5,758 nt of DNA from Deltaproteobacteria bacterium. GTDB taxonomy: Bacteria > Desulfobacterota > Dissulfuribacteria > Dissulfuribacterales > QOAL01. The DNA lies in contig JAMOUE010000408.1 in assembly GCA_027068235.1 (NCBI GenBank), positions 1 to 5,758 on the forward strand, in the 5' to 3' direction. This document shows, piece by piece, positions 1 through 5,291 of this stretch. Made by a program: the position numbers and the translations under genes. Each line of letters starts with the position of its first letter. Position 1 is the stretch's first letter. The notes beneath the pieces were generated by a model. That model was not told the DNA's origin, made no database searches, and was given only the letters and a program-made list of their open reading frames with translations.

Positions 1-1
1 T

Positions 2-436
2 CAAGGGGCAAATTTTCAGGGCAAGGACTTGTCAGGATTTAATTTTTCAGGAGCAAAACTCAAAGGAGCCAGTTTTTTCAATGCTAATTTAACTTGCGCC
101 CTATTTATGGATGCAGAACTTCAGGGAGCAGATTTTACAGGGGCATGTCTTGATGGTGCCCATCTTGAACGAATCAAGGCTGCAAATGCCAGCTTTGGAA
201 TGGCAAGTTTAAAAAAAGCCACCCTTTTTGGTGCCAATTTACACCATGCCAGCTTTAGTAAAGCGGATCTCAGTGATGCAGATTTGCGTTGCACAGATAT
301 GAGTGGCGCAAGGCTTCGAGAGGCAAACCTTGAAAGAGCAGATTTTACAGAGACTAACCTTAAGGGAGCTGATCTTTCCAAGTGTAATGTGCAAGGAGCC
401 TATTTTACCAATGCCGATATGAGAAATACCCGATTG
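2..436 (+). repeat. Tandem pentapeptide-coding repeat (15-bp period)
   Basis: Twenty-nine consecutive five-residue units with a central L or F and a small residue (A, occasionally C or T) two positions before it, giving a 15-bp coding periodicity. Typical units are QGADF, FGANL, SKADL and KGADL. Most units have diverged at DNA level, but traces of duplication remain: the 15-mer gagcagattttacag occurs at 126-140 and again at 336-350, exactly 210 bp or 14 units apart, and atgccagcttt occurs at 186-196 and 246-256, 60 bp or 4 units apart. The array continues beyond the left edge. Such repeats fold as a right-handed quadrilateral beta-helix with four pentapeptides per turn, so at least seven turns are encoded here. 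Confidence 0.9.
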
Positions 437-895
437 AGGCAGGTTAAGGGCTTTAAAGAGGCCAACTGGATTGGAACAGATCTTAGAAATATCAATTTTG
501 CAGGTGCATATCTACTTCACCGTTTCGCAGTTGATCAGAACTATATATACGAGTTTAAGGAATCTGGTAGGCTGGCAAGGTTCCTCTATTATCTTTGGCT
601 CATAAGCAGCGATTGCGGGCGCAGCATGTCGAGGTGGTGTCTTTGGATAGTGGTGCAAATATTCTTTTTTGCTTGGCTCTATTCTGTGGTTGGCGTTGAT
701 TATGGCCCGCATCCAACCGTCATTTCAGATCTTTATCTAAGTGTTGTGACCCTTACAACACTTGGGTTTGGTGATGTGGTGCCTCAAAATGTGGCAGGTC
801 AACTGATTGTAATGTGTGAGGTTGTCACTGGTTACATGATGTTAGGAGGCCTGCTTTCCATCTTCAGCAACAAGATGGCTAGGAGAGGAGAATAA
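2..895 (+). CDS. Pentapeptide-repeat protein fused to a C-terminal two-helix potassium-channel pore (5' partial)
   Basis: Likely an inner-membrane cation (K+) channel with a large N-terminal pentapeptide beta-helix. The reading frame is open to the left edge and the codons before the TTG at 29 already encode repeat units (QGANF, QGKDL), so that TTG is not the true start and the gene begins outside the window. 297 residues are visible. Numbering from the TTG: about 27 pentapeptides of A(D/N)LXX type fill residues 2-136, a degenerate tail (EANWIGTDLRNINFAGAYL) runs to about 162, a linker follows, then TM1 near 203-223, a re-entrant pore loop, and TM2 near 254-280. The pore carries TLTTLGFGD at 241-249, matching the K+ selectivity filter TxTTxGFGD of the Ion_trans_2 family. 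No RCK/TrkA_N domain follows; the protein ends ten residues after TM2 with basic residues. The solenoid presumably lies in the cytoplasm as a scaffold or gating element (inference). The HDOD gene follows after 2 bp. Confidence 0.9.
   Translation, partial: QGANFQGKDLSGFNFSGAKLKGASFFNANLTCALFMDAELQGADFTGACLDGAHLERIKAANASFGMASLKKATLFGANLHHASFSKADLSDADLRCTDMSGARLREANLERADFTETNLKGADLSKCNVQGAYFTNADMRNTRLRQVKGFKEANWIGTDLRNINFAGAYLLHRFAVDQNYIYEFKESGRLARFLYYLWLISSDCGRSMSRWCLWIVVQIFFFAWLYSVVGVDYGPHPTVISDLYLSVVTLTTLGFGDVVPQNVAGQLIVMCEVVTGYMMLGGLLSIFSNKMARRGE
881..890 (+). promoter_or_regulatory. Ribosome binding site of the HDOD gene, inside the channel gene
   Basis: The purine-rich AGGAGAGGAG lies 7 nt before the TTG at 898 and supports that non-ATG start. 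It also encodes the last residues of the channel protein (RRGE), so ribosomes finishing the channel gene end right at this site, which favours translational coupling. Confidence 0.75.
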
Positions 896-897
896 AA

Positions 898-1767
898 TTG
901 GGCTTTTTCGATTTTTTAAAGAGGAAAAAACAGGATCCAGAAAAACATCTTAGGATGCTTTTGAATGACTATGAGCTGCCAGCCTTTCCAGCATCGGTGA
1001 TGAAGGTTTTGGAGATGTTGAGAGATCCTGATGCGCCACTACCCGATATATCAAGGTTAATCGAGGCAGACCCTGGAATGCATGTGAAGGTCCTGAAAAC
1101 CGTAAACTCTGCAGCATTTGGACTGCCAAGAAAGATTGGCAATATCCAACATGCCATAAGCCTTCTTGGAAAACATCGGTTAGAGGGAATAATACTTCCA
1201 ATAGCTGTGAAAAATGCCATTCCAAAGACTGAAAGATATTGTTTGAATCAGCACGATTTTTGGAGGATTAGCGCTCAAAGGGCGTGTCTTGCCAAGGCCA
1301 TTGCCAATGTTCTTCATCCCACAAGCCAGGCCGAATGTTTTACCGCTGGACTGCTTCAAGATATGGCCATACCGGTTCTTGTCCATGTGAAAGAACAAGA
1401 GTACTGCATGACTCTTGAAACATGGAATGAGGACAGACAGGCACGATTGGAAGAGTTGGAAAAACAGACCTTTGGTGTGGATCACCAGGCGGTTGGCGCA
1501 TTGATGGCTGAAAAATGGGAGTTTCCTAGCCATCTGCTAGAAGCCATCCTATATCATCATAATGGCAGTGCTCAAAGTGAGATTCCAAGGGCCGTTACTG
1601 CAGTGGCACATATTCGCTATCGTGATGGAGACCCAGAACATGACGAGTCTGAACATATGCAAAAGGTTCTTCAGGAAAGTTTAGATATAAATTCCAACTT
1701 GTCTAAAAAGATATTTGATAAGGCAATGGATGAAGCCAGTGAGTTTTACGCCATCTTTAACAGCTAA
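898..1767 (+). CDS. HDOD domain-containing protein (signal transduction, non-catalytic HD relative)
   Basis: A 289-residue cytoplasmic protein. After a basic amphipathic N-terminus (MGFFDFLKRKK), the HDOD domain spans about residues 19-225. Visible family landmarks are LPAFP near 27-31, the VNSAAFGLPRKI stretch at 69-80, HAISLLG at 85-91, GLLQDMAIPVL at 151-161, VGALMAEKW at 199-207 and ILYHHN at 217-222. The canonical HD phosphohydrolase pair is altered (LLQD where active HD enzymes have LLHD), as usual for HDOD proteins, which are thought to act as regulatory or protein-interaction modules rather than nucleases or phosphodiesterases. The C-terminal tail (226-289) is helical and charged. No receiver, GGDEF, EAL or kinase domain is attached, so any partner must act in trans. 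The start is TTG, chosen because a strong Shine-Dalgarno sits 7 nt upstream and the protein then begins properly. Immediate neighbourhood with the channel gene suggests a shared signalling role (inference). Confidence 0.92.
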   Translation: MGFFDFLKRKKQDPEKHLRMLLNDYELPAFPASVMKVLEMLRDPDAPLPDISRLIEADPGMHVKVLKTVNSAAFGLPRKIGNIQHAISLLGKHRLEGIILPIAVKNAIPKTERYCLNQHDFWRISAQRACLAKAIANVLHPTSQAECFTAGLLQDMAIPVLVHVKEQEYCMTLETWNEDRQARLEELEKQTFGVDHQAVGALMAEKWEFPSHLLEAILYHHNGSAQSEIPRAVTAVAHIRYRDGDPEHDESEHMQKVLQESLDINSNLSKKIFDKAMDEASEFYAIFNS

Positions 1768-1827
1768 AAGTAGACCTTCTCAAAAGATTGCCTTTTTATG
1801 TAATAATTACGCTACATTATAAAATTC
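1768..1827. other. Convergent intergenic junction without a clear terminator
   Basis: Sixty bp between the stop codons of the converging HDOD gene and ybdK-like gene. It holds two weak A/T-rich inverted repeats: AAAAG-attgc-CTTTT (1782-1796) and ATGTA-N10-TACAT (1798-1802 with 1813-1817). Neither has a GC-rich stem or a proper T-tract, so termination may be weak, bidirectional or factor-dependent. I see no promoter or small gene here. Confidence 0.5.
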
Positions 1828-2937
1828 TCAATTCCAAAACTGTTCTTGAAAACTTTTTATTACTTTTTCAAGGCTATTAAGCCTTTTTAGTTGCTTACGA
1901 AAGAGATCGCTTGTAGTTCCTTGAAGCAACATATCCTGCAAGACTGGTATGTATTGTTCTGACTCCAACTCCTTGAATACTGGTTCCAGGGCCTCTATCG
2001 TCCTGACAAGCATGGTTTTCATCATCCTTTTTTCAAATCTTTGCTGATCTACGAATATCCCTTCAAGCCCGTGCCTGGCAGCTTGCCATTTGTTGTTAAG
2101 GATTACCTCGATGTGCATGGGAAAAAGGGATATGCTATCTGTGGCAATGGCAGAAACAAGCGCCTGTATCAATGCGCACAAGGCCATTATTTGTTGAAAT
2201 CTTGCAGGAATGTCACATATCCTTATCTCTATGGTTCCAAGTTCAGGACTAGGTCTTACATCCCACCAAATATCCCTTGGCTGATTTATAATGCCACATT
2301 TTTTGAGGAGCATTACAAGCTGGCAGTAATTGTCCCACGACTCCAACGAGTCAGGCATGCCAGAGCGGGGCAGGGCATCGAATAGTTTTGAACGAAACGA
2401 GGCAAAGCCAGTATCCTTTCCTTCCAGATAGGGGCTTGAGGCACTAAGTGCAAGAAGCATGGGCAGAAACGGCCTTAGATTGTCAAAGACCTTTATTGCT
2501 GCATGGCCCGATCCCAAGCCTATGTGACAGTGTAGCCCTTGGGTTATCAGCCTTTTACCAATGAGTTGGAGCTCTTTCAGGATTTCTTCGTATCTTGGAT
2601 CTGGATATATTTTCTGATCTCGATAGCTAGAAAATGGATGAAGACTAGAGGCAAATATTGAGCAGCCCTGTTTATTGGCCATATTTTCAAGGTATGTTAT
2701 CAATTCTTTAAGATCACTTTCAGCCTCTTGTACGCTATGGCACACAGATGTGTTTACCTCCACCATAGACTGGATAAATTCCGGTTTTATTCTGGTTTCG
2801 AGTTCTGTTGGCAAACTTGAAAGTATCTCCACCGCCCTTGGACAAAGGCTCAGATCTTGCTGATCAAGAAGTTGGAATTCTATCTCTATGCCAATAGTAA
2901 ACTCTTTACTGCGATTAAAAGAAATGGTGTTAGTCAA
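1828..2937 (-). CDS. ybdK: YbdK/GCS2-family carboxylate-amine ligase (putative glutamate--cysteine ligase 2)
   Basis: A 369-residue cytoplasmic ATP-dependent ligase of the GCS2 family. E. coli YbdK has weak gamma-glutamylcysteine ligase activity, but the true substrate of most members is unknown. Landmarks: FTIGIEIEFQLLD at residues 13-25 (the N-terminal GxExE signature), EFIQSMVEVNT at 53-63, GLHCHIGLG at 134-142, ALSASSPYLEGKDTGFAS at 163-180, WWDVRPSPELGTIEIRICD at 224-242 and NKWQAARHGLEG at 282-293. All match the expected order, and the length is normal for the family. The start must be TTG: the frame has an in-frame TAA (2956-2958) seven codons upstream and no ATG or GTG in between. That TAA is the stop of the upstream M20 gene, so both genes share a reading frame and are 18 bp apart. 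It is the last gene of the minus-strand operon. Adjacency to an amidohydrolase and SpeE suggests it joins glutamate or a related carboxylate to an amine, possibly a polyamine (inference). Confidence 0.9.
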   Translation of the reverse strand: MTNTISFNRSKEFTIGIEIEFQLLDQQDLSLCPRAVEILSSLPTELETRIKPEFIQSMVEVNTSVCHSVQEAESDLKELITYLENMANKQGCSIFASSLHPFSSYRDQKIYPDPRYEEILKELQLIGKRLITQGLHCHIGLGSGHAAIKVFDNLRPFLPMLLALSASSPYLEGKDTGFASFRSKLFDALPRSGMPDSLESWDNYCQLVMLLKKCGIINQPRDIWWDVRPSPELGTIEIRICDIPARFQQIMALCALIQALVSAIATDSISLFPMHIEVILNNKWQAARHGLEGIFVDQQRFEKRMMKTMLVRTIEALEPVFKELESEQYIPVLQDMLLQGTTSDLFRKQLKRLNSLEKVIKSFQEQFWN

Positions 2938-2948
2938 TGGATTGGCAT

Positions 2949-2952
2949 CTCC
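2949..2952 (-). promoter_or_regulatory. Ribosome binding site for the TTG start of the ybdK-like gene
   Basis: GGAG on the minus strand lies 11 nt before the TTG at 2937, a rather long spacing. An out-of-frame ATG directly abuts it (2948-2946) and would encode only M-P-I-H before a TGA that overlaps the TTG. The ATG is too close to the Shine-Dalgarno to be a likely start, so TTG remains the better call. Confidence 0.5.
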
Positions 2953-2955
2953 ACT

Positions 2956-4164
2956 TTAGGTATTGTGCCCGGACACTTGGATATCCAAGGCCTTTAAGGC
3001 ACAGTTTGCAAAAAAAGCCGATCCTATCGGCAATACATCCTCATTAAAGTCAAAGTTAGGGCTGTGGGCAGGGGCATCTACTCCTGCCTTTTTGGCTCCA
3101 AGCCTTACAAAGCATCCTGGCACCTTTTCCAGATAATATGAAAAGTCTTCTCCTCCAAGACTTGGAATAGGGTAGGGCAATACCCCTTTTGTACCAACAA
3201 TCTCCTGTGCTGCATAGTTGGCAATCATTGTGGCCTCTTTGCTATTCACAACTGGAGGATAATGCTCAGGAAACTTCGCTGTTGTAGATACTCCAAAGGC
3301 TTGGTCGATGGCCTTTGCACAGTCCTTTATGATTTGAAATACCTGTTCCCTTACAGAATCATTGGTTGTTCGTATGGTACCCCTTAGTATTGCAAGGTCA
3401 GCAATGGCGTTTGGGGCGCTACCTGCCTCCACGATTCCTATTGAAACAATGGCAGGAAATTGTGGATTTATCCTTTTGTTTATTGCAGATTGAAGCATGA
3501 CCACTAGATTACTGGCAGCGACTATGGCGTCTGCCGCCTCATGGGGTCTAGCAGCATGGCCTCCCTTGCCGTGTACTTTAATGAGGAGTCTGTCGGCATG
3601 GGCACACATGATTCCTTCCTGAAAGGCTATCTTGCCAACATCGAAGTGGGTGTCAATGTGGCCGCCAAAGATAAATATGCAGTTTTCCAGGCAGCCTTCT
3701 TTCACCATCTCTTTTGCGCCACCTTGCCCCTCTTCGGCAGGCTGAAATAAGAGACGCACCAGGCCGTTTTCTGGCTCTTTTTCCTTTAAAAGACGCGCAC
3801 AGCCAAGAAGCATAGCCACGTGTCCATCGTGGCCACAGGCGTGCATGAACCCTTTCCTTTTAGAGGAAAATTCAAGCCCGGTTCTTTCATCTATTGGAAG
3901 TGCATCCATATCTGCCCTGACACAAACAACCCTTTGGCTGTCCTTGTTGCCAATTTCTGCAATGATGCCCGTTTTTGCCACATTGTTTCTGTAGGGAACG
4001 TCCAGTTCTTTCAGTATGGAGCAGATATAACTAGAAGTCTCTTTTTCTTCAAAGGCCGTTTCAGGATAGGTGTGGATGTGCCTCCTTATTTGAATAAGCC
4101 AAGAAGAAAAGGCCTTGGCCTTTGAAAGCAGAATTGATCCGTTAGTCTTCCTCTCTGGTGTCAT
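2956..4164 (-). CDS. M20 family metallo-amidohydrolase (M20D; N-acyl-amino-acid amidohydrolase / HipO-like)
   Basis: A 402-residue cytoplasmic zinc- or manganese-dependent hydrolase that should cleave an amide or N-acyl bond. Family motifs in order: IRRHIHTYPE at 26-35, VRADMDALPI at 82-91, HACGHDGH at 108-115, FQPAEEGQGGA at 140-150, GGHID at 167-171, the dimerisation (lid) domain with GKGGHAARPHEAADAIVAA near 199-217, GGEDFSYY at 337-344 and HSPNFDFNED at 367-376. Expected metal ligands are present (C110, H112, E145, H169, H367), with E144 as the likely catalytic base, so the enzyme looks active. Length is typical for M20D (380-410). The family includes hippurate, indole-acetyl-amino-acid, N-acetyl-diaminopimelate and aminoacylase-type enzymes; sequence alone does not give the substrate. 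The ATG overlaps the stop of speE by 4 bp (ATGA), implying translational coupling. No strong Shine-Dalgarno precedes it, which fits coupling. Its place between speE and a carboxylate-amine ligase points to a polyamine- or glutamyl-conjugate substrate (inference). Confidence 0.92.
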   Translation of the reverse strand: MTPERKTNGSILLSKAKAFSSWLIQIRRHIHTYPETAFEEKETSSYICSILKELDVPYRNNVAKTGIIAEIGNKDSQRVVCVRADMDALPIDERTGLEFSSKRKGFMHACGHDGHVAMLLGCARLLKEKEPENGLVRLLFQPAEEGQGGAKEMVKEGCLENCIFIFGGHIDTHFDVGKIAFQEGIMCAHADRLLIKVHGKGGHAARPHEAADAIVAASNLVVMLQSAINKRINPQFPAIVSIGIVEAGSAPNAIADLAILRGTIRTTNDSVREQVFQIIKDCAKAIDQAFGVSTTAKFPEHYPPVVNSKEATMIANYAAQEIVGTKGVLPYPIPSLGGEDFSYYLEKVPGCFVRLGAKKAGVDAPAHSPNFDFNEDVLPIGSAFFANCALKALDIQVSGHNT

Positions 4165-5009
4165 GATTGTTTAATTGCCCTTTTTAAAAAATTTGGCAGG
4201 CAGAATGCCGCTTGCAATATGTCAAGGTTGAAATAACTGAGCTTTTCATATTCATGTTCTGGCAAAACGGTTCTATCTTTGACATCTAAATTAAGCTTTT
4301 CTTGCCCTGCCATCAACCATGACCAGAACCCTCCAGGATACGTTGGAATTGGCGCAGTATACAATCTGGAACAACCAAATCCCGCTTCCCGTACATGGCC
4401 AATCATGCTGTTAATGGTTTCTAGATGATATATGGGGGATTCACTTTGAGCACATATTAGCCCTTGGTTCCTAAGGGCATCTTTACATGATTTGTAAAAT
4501 TTCCTGGTAAAGAGTGTTTTTGCAGCACCTATTGGATCGGTAGAGTCTACCAGTATCAGGTCAAAGTCTCCCCTGTGGCCTTTAAGAAGGGCGCTGCCAT
4601 CTTGGTACACCACTTCTACCTTTTCGTCTTCAAGGCAGTTTGCCAGAGAAGGAAAGAATCTCTTTGCAGCCTCTACAACTTTTTGGTCGATCTCACAAAG
4701 AATGATCTTTTTTACAAACGGGTACCTTAGAAGCTCTCTTACAGCCCCTCCGTCACCGCCACCTATTACGAGTATATTTTCAGCCTTGGTATGAAAGTGC
4801 ATTGGAGGATGCACAAGCATTTCGTGGTAGATGAATTCGTCACGTTCTGTGGTCATTACAAGGCCATCTAGGAGTAACATCCTTCCAAATTCTTCGGTTT
4901 CCAAAATGTCTATCTGCTGAAAGGGTGTTTTGGAAGAATAGAGTGTCTTACTGCACTTTAGCGTGATGCCTGCGCCAGGTGTATGTTTTTCAGTAAACCA
5001 CAGTTCCAT
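4161..5009 (-). CDS. speE: Polyamine aminopropyltransferase (spermidine synthase)
   Basis: A 282-residue cytoplasmic enzyme that transfers the aminopropyl group of decarboxylated S-adenosylmethionine to putrescine, giving spermidine and methylthioadenosine. The N-terminal beta-strand domain (1-60) ends in LLLDGLVMTTERDEFIYHEM (46-65), a highly conserved SpeE block. The Rossmann methyltransferase-like fold follows with the nucleotide-binding VIGGGDGGAVRELL at 81-94, the acidic ICEID-like strand end (LCEID, 104-108), QDGSALL at 136-142, and the catalytic-loop motif DSTDP at 155-159, whose first Asp is the expected catalytic residue. QSESP at 188-192 and PTYPGGFWSW at 222-231 complete the active-site signature. 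Length is normal for bacterial SpeE. ATG start with AGAGGT 5 nt upstream, 12 bp after the cytochrome gene's stop. No S-adenosylmethionine decarboxylase (speD/speH) is in the window, so the aminopropyl donor must come from a gene elsewhere. Spermidine versus spermine or thermospermine product cannot be settled by reading alone. Confidence 0.95.
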   Translation of the reverse strand: MELWFTEKHTPGAGITLKCSKTLYSSKTPFQQIDILETEEFGRMLLLDGLVMTTERDEFIYHEMLVHPPMHFHTKAENILVIGGGDGGAVRELLRYPFVKKIILCEIDQKVVEAAKRFFPSLANCLEDEKVEVVYQDGSALLKGHRGDFDLILVDSTDPIGAAKTLFTRKFYKSCKDALRNQGLICAQSESPIYHLETINSMIGHVREAGFGCSRLYTAPIPTYPGGFWSWLMAGQEKLNLDVKDRTVLPEHEYEKLSYFNLDILQAAFCLPNFLKRAIKQS

Positions 5010-5014
5010 TAGCT

Positions 5015-5020
5015 ACCTCT
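5015..5020 (-). promoter_or_regulatory. Ribosome binding site of speE
   Basis: AGAGGT on the minus strand, 5 nt before the ATG at 5009 and within the 12-bp gap after the cytochrome gene. It is a good Shine-Dalgarno and supports the start that yields the typical SpeE N-terminus. Confidence 0.7.
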
Positions 5021-5021
5021 A

Positions 5022-5291
5022 TTATGATTCTGGTTTGCTTTTTTTATGACAAAAAAGGCATCTGTACTTTGGAGGATGTTTTTCAGGAAGTGGCATGCCT
5101 CCCTCTTCTGAATGGCACTTTGTACATTGTTTGTCTGCCTCTTTTTTGGGCATGTTGTAGAATGGGCGATGGTTTTCATCGTAGGGTAATTTGGCAGTGG
5201 TTTCAGGTGGAGCCATCCATAAAAAGATTAGTATGCCTGCACATACCATTATGAACAGTATGTTGTAAAAAAGGGCTTTGTTTTTGTTCAT
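5022..5291 (-). CDS. Small membrane-anchored di-haem cytochrome c
   Basis: An 89-residue protein with one uncleaved N-terminal membrane helix (about residues 6-27, preceded by MNKNK, so N-terminus inside) and a short periplasmic tail. The tail carries two haem c attachment motifs, CTKCH at 56-60 and CLFCH at 78-82. Two further histidines, H41 (ENHRPF) and H72 (EKHPPKYR), precede the haem sites at similar distances and could be distal axial ligands, giving two bis-His low-potential haems; this is inference. Its likely role is electron transfer at the periplasmic face of the membrane, needing the cytochrome c maturation system. I do not recognise a named family. The ATG overlaps the stop of the upstream HD gene by 4 bp and has AGGAG 11 nt upstream. 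The gene is short, but its stop-to-start packing and two perfect CxxCH motifs argue that it is real. Rubredoxin-like or zinc-ribbon alternatives (CxxC pairs) are less likely because both pairs are followed by His and the protein has a membrane anchor. Confidence 0.8.
   Translation of the reverse strand: MNKNKALFYNILFIMVCAGILIFLWMAPPETTAKLPYDENHRPFYNMPKKEADKQCTKCHSEEGGMPLPEKHPPKYRCLFCHKKSKPES

Noticed and set aside
29..31. TTG as start of the channel gene
   Set aside because: The same frame already encodes pentapeptide units from position 2 and is open to the window edge, so the true start is upstream.
121..381. 86-codon open frame on the minus strand
   Set aside because: It lies fully antisense to the pentapeptide array; its LAxxKLA-like repeats are the mirror of the 15-bp coding periodicity and it has no recognisable domain.
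1180..1533. 117-codon open frame on the minus strand
   Set aside because: Antisense to the HDOD gene, no family resemblance, no ribosome binding context; the plus-strand protein matches HDOD throughout.
1782..1817. Rho-independent terminator at the convergent junction
   Set aside because: The inverted repeats have 5-bp, almost pure A/T stems and no following T-tract of useful length.
2041..2385. 114-codon open frame on the plus strand
   Set aside because: Antisense to the YbdK-like ligase, whose conserved motifs cover the region; the plus-strand product looks random.
3541..4125. Two plus-strand open frames of 69 and 101 codons
   Set aside because: Both are antisense to the M20 gene, whose metal-binding motifs lie in this stretch.
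5232..5252. Lipoprotein signal around Cys17 of the small cytochrome
   Set aside because: The residues before the Cys (I-M-V) do not fit a lipobox, which needs a small residue at -1; the segment is better read as an uncleaved membrane anchor.
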